Positions 21,671 through 28,876 of a stretch of 28,876 bases of DNA are shown in pieces. Source of the DNA: a virus; IMG/VR virus record IMGVR_UViG_3300020406_000020, positions 1-28,876 of that record; one strand, 5' to 3'. The position numbers were made by a program, and so were the translations under genes. The notes under the pieces were generated by a model, which worked only from the letters and a program-made list of their open reading frames with translations, did not search any database and was not told where the DNA came from. Every line of letters starts with the position of its first letter. The stretch's first letter is position 1.

Positions 21671-22271
21671 GTTCATCTAATGTGCTATTGTTTTCAATAA
21701 TCACATCAAAATCTTTATCTTCACTTACCCAACGCCATTCACTAGGATGTACGTCTGGAAATACTACCTCCATGGTATGCATTTCAGAAACGTGTTCCCA
21801 ATGCTTATTTACATTCTCAGCAGTGGCCCACCATAGCGGAACTTCACCTCTACGAACTTGCCATACTTTTCCTTGTAATTCTTTAATTAACTTAATTTCG
21901 TTAGGAAAACGTACATCTGGTATTACCCAATTTGTTTTAGGATTTTGTAAAATTTTTTGTTTAACTAGACTAATCCATATGCCATCATAGAAGCCATCTC
22001 TCATACATTCAGTGCCAAACTCTTGTAACACTAATCTTGGAGTAATCTTACGACCAGTCTCTTTTGACCAGTATTTGTCTTCTTGTTCTCTCCATTTTCT
22101 ACTGCTATCAGTATCGCCTTCAAGCATAGCTCTATCCCAACCAAATACAGTTGCGACACCATCTTTAAGTTTATCAGCAAAACTAATTTTTGAGAAGTTG
22201 TGTTCTTTGACTAATAAATCTGCAACTGTTCCTTTGCCAGATCCTATTAATCCGCATATTCCGATTATCAT
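21639..22271 (-). CDS. 1: Deoxynucleoside monophosphate kinase gp1
   Basis: A 210-residue P-loop kinase matching T4 gp1, which phosphorylates dGMP, dTMP and hydroxymethyl-dCMP or related dNMPs to supply DNA precursors. The Walker A GLIGSGKGT is at residues 7-15, followed by FSKISFADKLKDGVATVFGW, the family signature near residue 30, and the LID-type region RKWREQEDKYW. WVIPDVRFPNE holds the Asp-Arg pair typical of the family. The P-loop is so close to the N-terminus that the start at 22271 cannot be moved far. There is no ribosome-binding site, and a TTGACA/TAATAT promoter ends just before the ATG, so the mRNA may be leaderless. The promoter type suggests early expression. Confidence 0.92.
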   Translation of the reverse strand: MIIGICGLIGSGKGTVADLLVKEHNFSKISFADKLKDGVATVFGWDRAMLEGDTDSSRKWREQEDKYWSKETGRKITPRLVLQEFGTECMRDGFYDGIWISLVKQKILQNPKTNWVIPDVRFPNEIKLIKELQGKVWQVRRGEVPLWWATAENVNKHWEHVSEMHTMEVVFPDVHPSEWRWVSEDKDFDVIIENNSTLDELKRLVLNHLS

Positions 22272-22277
22272 ATTATT

Positions 22278-22306
22278 ATATTACTGTAAAATAACAGTTT
22301 TGTCAA
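22278..22306 (-). promoter_or_regulatory. Sigma70-type promoter of dNMP kinase
   Basis: -35 TTGACA (22301-22306), a 17-nt spacer and -10 TAATAT (22278-22283). The expected start falls on or next to the ATG at 22271. Confidence 0.6.
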
Positions 22307-22313
22307 GTAACTT

Positions 22314-23069
22314 TTAACCAATTACCCAAGTCAAAGGCATTTGGCTATCAGTGTAGTTGTAAAGGTCTTGTTCAAGTTTTTCTAACTCTGCTTGTGCTTC
22401 TGCCTTAAGAGCATCACCATTTAATGAAGTTCCGCCTTGTGGACCAGCGATTGTGGCAAATTTAGACCTTGCTTCGCCTAACATAAACTTACAACGTGCT
22501 AGTGTATAATCATACATCCAGTTCTTGCAACGTGTATCAATTAATAATGTTACGTCAGGTTTCTCATTATACATCCAAAGTAAAATATTTTCTCCAGATG
22601 CTCTTACTTTTCTAATAATTGTTAACTTTTTACTAACTGGTTCAAATGTAAAGTTAATATATCCACCAAACATACGAGCAGTAAGTTCTTGGTATTGTGT
22701 AAACATTTCATAGGTAGCAAGTCCACCTAATCTACCTGCTTGTAACAAGTATGTGTTTACATAGCCTGCTTCAAAAGGTTCGAATAAAGTTCCTGTATTA
22801 GCACCTGTACCACCTGTACTTCTACGAAATACTTCTCTAACCATTTGTACTTGGTTAGGCAAAATGTATTCGTTTTGGTCTGCCACTAATTCTAAGAAGC
22901 CATAACTTTCTTCAACTGCATTAGAACTTTTTTGTCTATATACATCAAATGACTTTTGTAATGCTATTTCGTAATGTTGTGGGTCTAATTCAACTTCGAC
23001 CATGCCTCCGCCAAGACTGGCTTTTACATAATCAAATACTTTATTCTTTTCTGTTGCTAAATCCGCCAT
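22314..23069 (-). CDS. 13: Neck (head completion) protein gp13
   Basis: A 251-residue protein similar in size to the gp13 of marine T4-like phages (T4 gp13 is 309). gp13 and gp14 close the head portal and dock the tail. The N-terminal pattern FDYVKASLGGGMVEVELDP followed by HYEIALQKSFDVYRQKSSN is the conserved start of the family. FGGYINFTFEPVSKKLTIIR and WMYDYTLARCKFMLGEARS mark the middle and end. I chose ATG at 23069, three codons after the first possible TTG, because AAGGA lies 9 nt upstream and an AATAAATA late motif gives an 18-nt leader. A gp14 assignment is excluded by the plus-strand gene at 24509, which fits gp14 better. Confidence 0.75.
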   Translation of the reverse strand: MADLATEKNKVFDYVKASLGGGMVEVELDPQHYEIALQKSFDVYRQKSSNAVEESYGFLELVADQNEYILPNQVQMVREVFRRSTGGTGANTGTLFEPFEAGYVNTYLLQAGRLGGLATYEMFTQYQELTARMFGGYINFTFEPVSKKLTIIRKVRASGENILLWMYNEKPDVTLLIDTRCKNWMYDYTLARCKFMLGEARSKFATIAGPQGGTSLNGDALKAEAQAELEKLEQDLYNYTDSQMPLTWVIG

Positions 23070-23091
23070 GCGATACAATCCTTATTATATA

Positions 23092-24360
23092 CTATTTATT
23101 AATTTTCAGTAGGATTGTCTGTTCATTGATTCTACCATTTAACTTGGTTTCTACTGCATTAATTGTATCCATATACTTTTTTAGTAGTACTTTGCCTGAG
23201 TTTTTAAAGGAAGATAATTGGTCTTTTGGCTTTCTTAATGTCTTTTGTATACTAGTACCATTATAACCTGTGATTGTAGTTCCTTTAATGCTTAATCCTG
23301 ATCCTTCACGTTGTTGCCCAGTGGGATCAATGTTTGTAGCAATATACTTTCCTATCTTACGAGTTTTAGTATTGTATACCCATAACTCACTACATCCTGG
23401 TATTTCAATAGGATTTGCACTTACTAATCCTAGAGTAGAATCTTCTTTCTGATATTTTAATTTTGCAATAAGTTTTTCTTTTGCCACTGGCTTACGTTTT
23501 CTAGGTTTACGATTTTGCTTTCCAGTTTCAATCAACATACTACAAGCCTTATCTATTTGAGAATAAATTTCTTGCCACTTTTTCCTTCCATTCTTGGAAA
23601 TATTACTGTATGCTTCTATTAATTGTTCATAGTCATCATTTTCTAACTTTGGCCCATTTAGTTCATTCATTTCATCTAAATTTGGTTTATAATATTCTTT
23701 TATAATTTTTGCATGAGCAGGTTTAGCCTGTTGTTTACGAAGAATACTTAATGCATTAAACTTCTTCATATCAAACTTTTCAATATCCTGCGTTGCTTCA
23801 TCAAGGAAGTTTTCTATTTCATATGTAAGATTAATAGCAGATATTTTTAATCTGTCTTGTATTGAAAGTGTTGGACCGCCAACATACTTAACTTGTTTTT
23901 CAACCTCAAAGCCTTTCTTTTTTAATTTGTCTTTTCCAACGCCAATGGCTTCATCAACGTGCTTTCTCACAAAATCTTCAGGATTAGATTGACCACCAAT
24001 TACACCAGGTAAAGTATCTAAAAATTTATCATACTCAGGATGAAAAGTTGGCATACCTCTTAATAAAGAACAACATATACTCGATACTGCAATATTAGTT
24101 CTCCAATCTTCAGCCGCCTTAATGGCTTTGATATCTTCTTTATTATAACCATTTGCCTTCATCCATTCTATAACTTTAGGCTTTAAGTCTTTTGCTTGGT
24201 AGAAATAATTGTAATATGTACTGGCACGTTGTTTTTCTTTATGGAATTTTTCAATAGGCCAGGACTGCCAATCGTCCCATACTGGTTCCGGGCCTGTAAA
24301 TGATTCATCCGCAAACTTTGGTTTTCTAGGCTTACTAGCCTTTTTGCGTGGTATTTTCAT
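23092..24360 (-). CDS. Basic conserved phage protein of unknown function (422 residues)
   Basis: I do not recognise a characterised family, although the segment ASTYYNYFYQAKDLKPKVIE followed by WMKANGYNKEDIKAIKA looks like a conserved helical domain seen in marine T4-like phages. The N-terminus is very basic (MKIPRKKASKPRKPK) and the middle contains another basic stretch (KQNRKPRKRKPVAKEKL), so nucleic-acid binding is plausible. The C-terminal 110 residues include ELWVYNTKTRKIGKYIA, probably a beta-rich domain. I start it at ATG 24360, with AAGGA 7 nt upstream. Frames further upstream would cross the promoter and the opposite gene. A TTGACA/TATATT promoter suggests early expression, unlike its structural neighbours. 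Confidence 0.75.
   Translation of the reverse strand: MKIPRKKASKPRKPKFADESFTGPEPVWDDWQSWPIEKFHKEKQRASTYYNYFYQAKDLKPKVIEWMKANGYNKEDIKAIKAAEDWRTNIAVSSICCSLLRGMPTFHPEYDKFLDTLPGVIGGQSNPEDFVRKHVDEAIGVGKDKLKKKGFEVEKQVKYVGGPTLSIQDRLKISAINLTYEIENFLDEATQDIEKFDMKKFNALSILRKQQAKPAHAKIIKEYYKPNLDEMNELNGPKLENDDYEQLIEAYSNISKNGRKKWQEIYSQIDKACSMLIETGKQNRKPRKRKPVAKEKLIAKLKYQKEDSTLGLVSANPIEIPGCSELWVYNTKTRKIGKYIATNIDPTGQQREGSGLSIKGTTITGYNGTSIQKTLRKPKDQLSSFKNSGKVLLKKYMDTINAVETKLNGRINEQTILLKINK
23093..23100 (-). promoter_or_regulatory. Late promoter of gp13 (AATAAATA)
   Basis: AATAAATA on the minus strand overlaps the stop of the upstream gene. It predicts a start near 23087 and an 18-nt leader that contains the AAGGA box. 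Confidence 0.6.
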
Positions 24361-24418
24361 GGATATTCCTTTTGCCAAGTTTTTCTCCTGTGTACCTTTA
24401 TATATGCAAATACAATTA

Positions 24419-24446
24419 AATATACTATGTTTATGCAATTTGTCAA
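24419..24446 (-). promoter_or_regulatory. Sigma70-type promoter of the 422-residue protein
   Basis: -35 TTGACA (24441-24446), a 16-nt spacer and -10 TATATT (24419-24424). The box is preceded by ATGG exactly as in the gp32 promoter, giving the shared string AAAATGGTTGACA. Confidence 0.7.
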
Positions 24447-24479
24447 CCATTTTCTGTAATTTAAGCAATTTACTTTTGT

Positions 24480-24487
24480 CATAAATA
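24480..24487 (+). promoter_or_regulatory. Late promoter of gp14-gp15 (CATAAATA), plus strand
   Basis: CATAAATA on the plus strand. It predicts a start near 24493 and a 16-nt leader that contains the AGAGG ribosome-binding site. It is divergent from the early promoter at 24419-24446. Confidence 0.65.
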
Positions 24488-24508
24488 CTACAAAGAGGTA
24501 AGATTGTA

Positions 24509-25699
24509 ATGCCAAAACTATCCATGTGGAAACCAGAGAAGTCCAAAGATTACACGTTTCATGACAATAGAATACGTGAAATGTTTACTGTGGGCGGTAC
24601 TGGTGTAAACGTACATAAATTTTTAGGTGCTGACACAAGTAACAATGACGGAAGTGATAAAACACAACCATCTTATGCTACTCAGTCCGAAAAAAATATT
24701 CAAGATTTATTATTTTTAGAAAACAGAGATCGCAAATATGATACATCTGTCTACAATTTACGAGGCATTTATAACGTTCAAGACATAGATTTTGACTTAA
24801 CACAATTTGGATTATTTTTACAAAATGATACTTTGTTTATTAGTTTTCATCAGTCAGATATGATCAATAGTTTAGGAAGAAAATTAATTAATGGTGATGT
24901 GTTAGAGCTACCTCATATGAGAGATTTTTATCCTTTAGACTCAGATTTACCAGCCGCATTAAGAAGATATTATGTAGTGCAAGATGGTAATAGAGCGGCA
25001 GAAGGATTTAGTCCAACATGGTATCCACATATTTGGAGAGTAAAATGTACTCCACTTGTAGACTCACAAGAGTATAGATCAATATTTGATCAAACTGCTA
25101 AAAAGCAAGACGGTACAGAAGTTAGTGGTACAGATAACAAATTAAAAGACCTATTAAGCACATACAAAAAAGAATTAGAAATTAATACAAAAATAATTGA
25201 AGAAGCAGAAAAAGAAGTTCCAAAAAGCGGATATGATACAAGTTCTTTCTTTGTTGTTCCTACAGAACGTGATGGTACGCCAGTAGACAATGAAGAAGAT
25301 AGTGCTGATACAACTACCGTAGGTGCTAGTAGCACACTTGTAACTGCTGATGAAATACCAATTACTCCAAGAGCAGAAGGATATACAGGATACCTTACAG
25401 GAGATGGTGTTGCGCCAAATGGATATCCTGTTACACCTGGAACAAGTTTTCCAACCAGTCCAACAGTTGGAGATTATGTATTAAGATTAGATTATAAACC
25501 AAATCGTTTATTTAGATATGATGGCAATCGTTGGGTTAAAATTGAAGATGCAGTAAGAACAAATACAACAGGTGGACAAGGTAGTACCCAAAAAGATAAT
25601 TTTGTTAACAATACTGGTACATACACAGATGAAGACGGCAATACTAAAAAGACAAGACAACGTTTAAGTGATGCACTGACGCCTGAGGAAGATGTATAA
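24509..25699 (+). CDS. 14: Neck protein gp14
   Basis: A 396-residue protein. The first 195 residues match the gp14 neck protein of marine T4-like phages: MWKPEKSKDYTF near the start, then IQDLLFLENRDRKYD (64-78), LRGIYNVQDIDFDLTQFG (84-101), NGDVLELPHMRDF (128-140) and GFSPTWYPHIWRVKC (166-180). gp14 works with gp13 to join head and tail. T4 gp14 is 256 residues. The extra 140 residues here include a charged helix (about 210-238), a Thr/Ser linker and a W/Y-rich unit at about 313-346 (GDYVLRLDYK then LFRYDGNRWVKIED). An AGAGG box 10 nt before the ATG fits this start. The stop overlaps the gp15 ATG (TAATG), so the two are coupled. Confidence 0.85.
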   Translation: MPKLSMWKPEKSKDYTFHDNRIREMFTVGGTGVNVHKFLGADTSNNDGSDKTQPSYATQSEKNIQDLLFLENRDRKYDTSVYNLRGIYNVQDIDFDLTQFGLFLQNDTLFISFHQSDMINSLGRKLINGDVLELPHMRDFYPLDSDLPAALRRYYVVQDGNRAAEGFSPTWYPHIWRVKCTPLVDSQEYRSIFDQTAKKQDGTEVSGTDNKLKDLLSTYKKELEINTKIIEEAEKEVPKSGYDTSSFFVVPTERDGTPVDNEEDSADTTTVGASSTLVTADEIPITPRAEGYTGYLTGDGVAPNGYPVTPGTSFPTSPTVGDYVLRLDYKPNRLFRYDGNRWVKIEDAVRTNTTGGQGSTQKDNFVNNTGTYTDEDGNTKKTRQRLSDALTPEEDV

Positions 25700-27090
25700 T
25701 GGCTAGACAATTTTTTTATGATAACCAAGTTAGAAGATTCTTATTGCAATTTGTAAGATTGTTTAGTAATTTTCAAGTTGAAATGGGTGCACCAGATTCT
25801 AGTGGCAATAGAGATTTAGTTACAGTGCCTGTAATGTATGGTGATATGAGTCGTAACGTTGCTCAAATAATGCGTGAAGCATCTGAGAACAAAGTATTAA
25901 GTACACCGAGAATGACTTGTTACATACAGAATATGGCATACAGTAGAGAACGTGTGCAAGAACCAAATTTTGTAGATAAACTTCATGTAAGACAAAGAAA
26001 ATATAATGAGAGTACAAAAACATATAGTCGTACACAAAGTAATGCAGTAACAGTTGAAAGACATATGCCAGTTCCCTATGACTTAAAATTAAATTTAGAC
26101 ATATGGACATCAAATACAGAAATGAAATTACAATTAATGGAACAAATATTATGTTTGTTTAATCCTGCATTAGAAATACAAAGCACAGACAACTATGTTG
26201 ACTGGACTAGTTTAAGTTTAGTAGAATTAGAAGATATTGCTTTTAGTTCAAGAAGTATTCCTGTTGGTACTGAAGATCAAATAGATATTGCAACATTAAC
26301 TTTTGGTATGCCTATATGGTTAACTATGCCTGCTAATGTCAAGAAGATGGGTGTGATACATAAAATTATTAATAGTGTATATGATGGAAGTGGAGATCTA
26401 GTAGCATCTGTATCAGATGATAATTTAGTATTAGGTACTAGATTAGGTATAACTCCAGGACGTTATGGTGCAATATTATTAAATGGACAAGCAGAACTTG
26501 TTGACCATGGAGCAGAATCAATTACCGATACATTAGATACAACTGTTATTTCCAAAGGTAATAATAAGAAGCCAAGTTGGCGAGCAGTATTAGAACAATA
26601 TGGTCCAATCAATCCTGGTATTACACAAATAAGATTTATACAAGAAAGTGGAGCAGAGGTTGTAGGAACCATTGCATATCACCCAGCAGACCCTCATATC
26701 CTTCTTGTAACAGTTGATACAGATACAATACCCACTAATACACTAACTGCCGTAGATGCTATTATAAGACCCTCTAAAGCAACTAGCACTACCGTTTTAA
26801 AGACAGTAGGAAAAAGATATTTGATATTAGAAGATATTGGAGATTCTAGTAATACTGACGGAGCAGATTTTTGGAAAAGCAATACTAACGTAGATTTTAT
26901 TGCTAGTGCAAATGATATTATACAATGGGACGGTTCACAATGGACTGTTTCTTTTGATGCTAGTGCAACATCAGAAACAAATTATGTTACAAATGCAACT
27001 ACAGGTATCCAATATAAATGGAATGGCACACAATGGCTAAAAAGTTTTGAGGGAGAATATCTTCCAAAAGATTGGCGTGTAGTTGTTTAA
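25699..27090 (+). CDS. 15: Tail sheath terminator gp15
   Basis: A 463-residue protein; T4 gp15, which caps the sheath and joins tail to neck, has 272. The N-terminal 240 residues match: FFYDNQVRRFLLQFVRLFSN followed by VTVPVMYGDMSRNVAQIMRE, YDLKLNLDIWTSNTEMKLQL, LFNPALEIQ and LTFGMPIWLTMPANVKKMGV. The extra C-terminal 220 residues are beta-rich and end with two W-rich units (about 405-416 with QWDGSQW, and 433-451 with YKWNGTQW) and the closing EYLPKDWRVVV. The gene starts on the last base of the gp14 stop. Its last 4 bases overlap the convergent gene at 27087. Confidence 0.88.
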   Translation: MARQFFYDNQVRRFLLQFVRLFSNFQVEMGAPDSSGNRDLVTVPVMYGDMSRNVAQIMREASENKVLSTPRMTCYIQNMAYSRERVQEPNFVDKLHVRQRKYNESTKTYSRTQSNAVTVERHMPVPYDLKLNLDIWTSNTEMKLQLMEQILCLFNPALEIQSTDNYVDWTSLSLVELEDIAFSSRSIPVGTEDQIDIATLTFGMPIWLTMPANVKKMGVIHKIINSVYDGSGDLVASVSDDNLVLGTRLGITPGRYGAILLNGQAELVDHGAESITDTLDTTVISKGNNKKPSWRAVLEQYGPINPGITQIRFIQESGAEVVGTIAYHPADPHILLVTVDTDTIPTNTLTAVDAIIRPSKATSTTVLKTVGKRYLILEDIGDSSNTDGADFWKSNTNVDFIASANDIIQWDGSQWTVSFDASATSETNYVTNATTGIQYKWNGTQWLKSFEGEYLPKDWRVVV

Positions 27091-27854
27091 CGCCAGTTGT
27101 AGTGCAAGTTTACTCCTAGATCCATATCACTAATAAACTTATAATAATCTAACTTACTAACATTTTTACACCAATTCCATTCATCTGGAAATGCGTAGGA
27201 TGGATTTGGATGTACCCAATGAAAATTTGTTTCTTGATATGCATCAAAAATTGTTTTCATATGTGCTATCCATTTGCCATCATGTGATGAATCTGTTGAT
27301 GCCGGATAATTAGGAGTATCTGCATAAACATTATTTGTAATTTCAGGATCAAGTTGATTATCGAAACCAATTAAATATATTTCTTTATGTTTGTCAAAAC
27401 AAGCAAGATAAGTTGCTACTGTTCCTGAATTATAAAAACTTAAATTCTGTGGTATTAAATAAAATCTTCCTGGATACTTAACAACATTCCTTGCAGTTGT
27501 ATATACAATATTATTATCAGGATAATCAGTTTTGGATATTTCTTCTACCATTGAATCTTGTATTGCTACAAGAAAACTTGCTTTCATATCTCTATATAAA
27601 GCATTACAACCATATGTTTGAATTCTTTTACTTGCTAATAATCCTCCACTATGATTTTCAATCATGTGAAGTCTAAACTGATCCCTAACTCTACTTGTAC
27701 CGTTACCAACAATTACTGCATAACCTCTATGGTCATCATTCATAATTGTTCTTGGTACCCATTCACGGTCTTCTACTCTTTTACCGTCTTTAATTTCTAT
27801 ATTATGAATTACAAATTCACCTTCGTAATCATTTGAATAAAAAGGAAGTTTCAT
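27087..27854 (-). CDS. Rossmann-like protein, possibly DUF115/MptE-like
   Basis: A 255-residue protein with no secure family. The middle contains YAVIVGNGTSR, then IQTYGCNALYRD, FLVAIQDSMVEEI and finally VATYLACF and EIYLIGFD. This order of a GNGxS loop, a G-C-N-A segment and a later strand ending in GFD resembles the DUF115 (MAF_flag10/6-hydroxymethylpterin diphosphokinase-like) group, where related proteins handle sugars or nucleotides. I offer this only as a fold-level guess. It starts on the last base of the fibre gene's stop (TAATG), with no separate ribosome-binding site, so it is coupled to the fibre gene. That coupling suggests a role with the fibre, for example glycan modification. 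Confidence 0.6.
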   Translation of the reverse strand: MKLPFYSNDYEGEFVIHNIEIKDGKRVEDREWVPRTIMNDDHRGYAVIVGNGTSRVRDQFRLHMIENHSGGLLASKRIQTYGCNALYRDMKASFLVAIQDSMVEEISKTDYPDNNIVYTTARNVVKYPGRFYLIPQNLSFYNSGTVATYLACFDKHKEIYLIGFDNQLDPEITNNVYADTPNYPASTDSSHDGKWIAHMKTIFDAYQETNFHWVHPNPSYAFPDEWNWCKNVSKLDYYKFISDMDLGVNLHYNWR

Positions 27855-28876
27855 TACACTACTATTTCTGCTATTTTAATTCCTGTATTTAAATTTTCTT
27901 CTATTGCTTTGCCTACTACACATATTGCATTAGGTAATGCACTTTCTTGTGCAAGAGCCACACCAGTACCTGGAATAGGACCTGAAACAATTATGTCACC
28001 TTTGCGTACTGGGCCATCAATTTTACAAGGAACTCTGCCTCTTAATGCTACTGCTACTCCATCTGCGTCACTGTTCATTAAATGTGCTGGGTTAGTTGAT
28101 ACTACTCCTGCAACTCTATGATCAGCCATAATTTTAGTTGTTGTAACTTCTTTGTCTCCACCAAAGATTAAAACAGTACCAGGCTCATAAATTTCATCAC
28201 TAGCATAAATTTCTGCCAAGTCAGCATATTGAGCCGATGTTGCAGTACCACTAAACACACCACTTGCTAAAGTAATACCACTTGAATTAAATGTTGTATG
28301 TGTTGCATTGTCTAAAGTAAGTGTTGCTGATCCAGTGCCAGTATCAGTTACTGCTAATGTGCTGTCACCTTGTGATATTGAGTTGGTTGCGATACCAGAA
28401 AGTCCACTGCCATCACCTGTGTATGAAGTTGCATCTACACTGCCATTAACACTTAAACTTGTGCCGTTCAATAATTGGAAACTATCGCTTCGTAATCTTG
28501 CAACAACAGTATTTGATCCTGCTTTTCTGACGGCATATTCTATTATTCCATCTTCCGTACCATCACTTGCATCTAAAACTTTTGCCGTCATTTTTGCATA
28601 GACTGTACTTTGTCCTACATCATTATCGCCTTTAAATTTTATTTGTCCTAAATAATCACCATCATATACTGTGCCATTTTTATCTCTAGTAAGTGTAATT
28701 ACAGGTCCTGCATTACTATCATTAGTGGTATCTGTAAGACTTGCTCCGTCACTCTCTGCCGTAAAGGCTCCGCTTACAGTAGCAAAACTAATGTTTCCTG
28801 ATCCATCTGTTACCAGTGCTTGTCCATTTGTTCCGTCTGCACTTGGCAAAGTGTAAACTTCATTAATTGTTACTGC
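27854..28876 (-). CDS. Tail-fibre-like structural protein (5' end beyond window)
   Basis: The visible 340 residues are the C-terminal part. The frame is open to the right edge (reading AVTINEVYTLPSADG before the first possible TTG), so the start is outside. The N-terminal part is Thr/Ser/Gly/Asp-rich beta repeat of the fibre type, with LSVNGSVDATSYTGDGSGLSG as a typical linker. The last 115 residues are a compact domain (YADLAEIYASDEIYEPGTVL, DHRVAGVVSTNPAHLMNS, GRVPCKIDGPVRKGDIIVSG) seen at the ends of many marine phage fibre and structural proteins. It may relate to C-terminal chaperone or self-cleaving domains, which I cannot confirm. It probably mediates host recognition. The DUF115-like gene follows with a 1-base overlap. 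Confidence 0.8.
   Translation of the reverse strand, partial: AVTINEVYTLPSADGTNGQALVTDGSGNISFATVSGAFTAESDGASLTDTTNDSNAGPVITLTRDKNGTVYDGDYLGQIKFKGDNDVGQSTVYAKMTAKVLDASDGTEDGIIEYAVRKAGSNTVVARLRSDSFQLLNGTSLSVNGSVDATSYTGDGSGLSGIATNSISQGDSTLAVTDTGTGSATLTLDNATHTTFNSSGITLASGVFSGTATSAQYADLAEIYASDEIYEPGTVLIFGGDKEVTTTKIMADHRVAGVVSTNPAHLMNSDADGVAVALRGRVPCKIDGPVRKGDIIVSGPIPGTGVALAQESALPNAICVVGKAIEENLNTGIKIAEIVV

Noticed and set aside
24361-24546. Long N-terminal extension of the 422-residue protein
   Set aside because: It would run through the TTGACA/TATATT promoter and overlap the gp14 start; ATG at 24360 has a good ribosome-binding site.
1-28876. CRISPR array, insertion sequence, integrase or attachment site
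   Set aside because: I found no regularly spaced direct repeats, transposase or integrase motifs, or duplicated tRNA ends in the window.

Overview
The window is part of the genome of a T4-like myovirus, probably from the sea. The evidence is a nearly complete set of T4-type genes: UvsX recombinase, gp32 single-strand binding protein, gp17 and gp16 terminase, gp18 sheath, gp19 tube, gp4, gp13, gp14 and gp15, and gp1 dNMP kinase. It also has T4-type late promoters with a TAAATA core, low GC and very tight gene packing. There are no photosynthesis genes. The AT-rich bias and the transporter-type cargo fit a phage of a SAR11-like alphaproteobacterium better than a classical cyanophage, but the host cannot be settled from this sequence alone.

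Layout, read mainly on the minus strand from right to left. At 27.1-28.9 kb there is the C-terminal part of a tail-fibre-like protein and a Rossmann-like protein of unknown function. At 24.5-27.1 kb an isolated plus-strand unit carries the neck gene gp14 and the sheath-terminator gene gp15. At 21.6-24.4 kb there is a conserved basic protein, gp13 and dNMP kinase. A small plus-strand zinc-cluster protein sits at 21.3-21.7 kb. From 21.2 to 7.5 kb runs a long structural and packaging block: gp18, gp19, a second tube-like protein, a small conserved protein, gp4, gp16, a possible internal head protein, two acidic proteins, gp17 and a 1014-residue acidic protein.

From 7.2 to 2.3 kb there is a seven-gene, tightly overlapping accessory operon. 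It encodes a TctC-type periplasmic binding protein, a TctA-type permease, a 2-oxoglutarate/Fe(II) oxygenase, a DUF2061-like membrane protein, a sulfotransferase-like P-loop protein, an APS-kinase-like protein and an HxGH nucleotidyltransferase. It ends at a hairpin terminator. Between this operon and gp32 lies a 560-base region without genes. It holds what looks like a stand-alone structured RNA of about 230 nt: a sigma70 promoter, then an RNA whose two ends pair in a perfect 9-bp stem, then seven U residues. After it come gp32, with both sigma70-like and late promoters, and the start of uvsX.

Two promoter classes can be read. TTGACA-type promoters precede the RNA, gp32, dNMP kinase and the 422-residue protein, which suggests early expression. 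TAAATA-type late promoters precede gp32 and the structural genes. The spacing from late motif to ATG is regular, about 18-26 nt from the predicted start site in most cases. Three exceptions stand out: a 200-nt hairpin-rich leader before tctC and two apparently leaderless genes. The most interesting items are the structured RNA, the transporter and sulfonation-like accessory operon, and a W-rich module repeated in three different neck and tail proteins.
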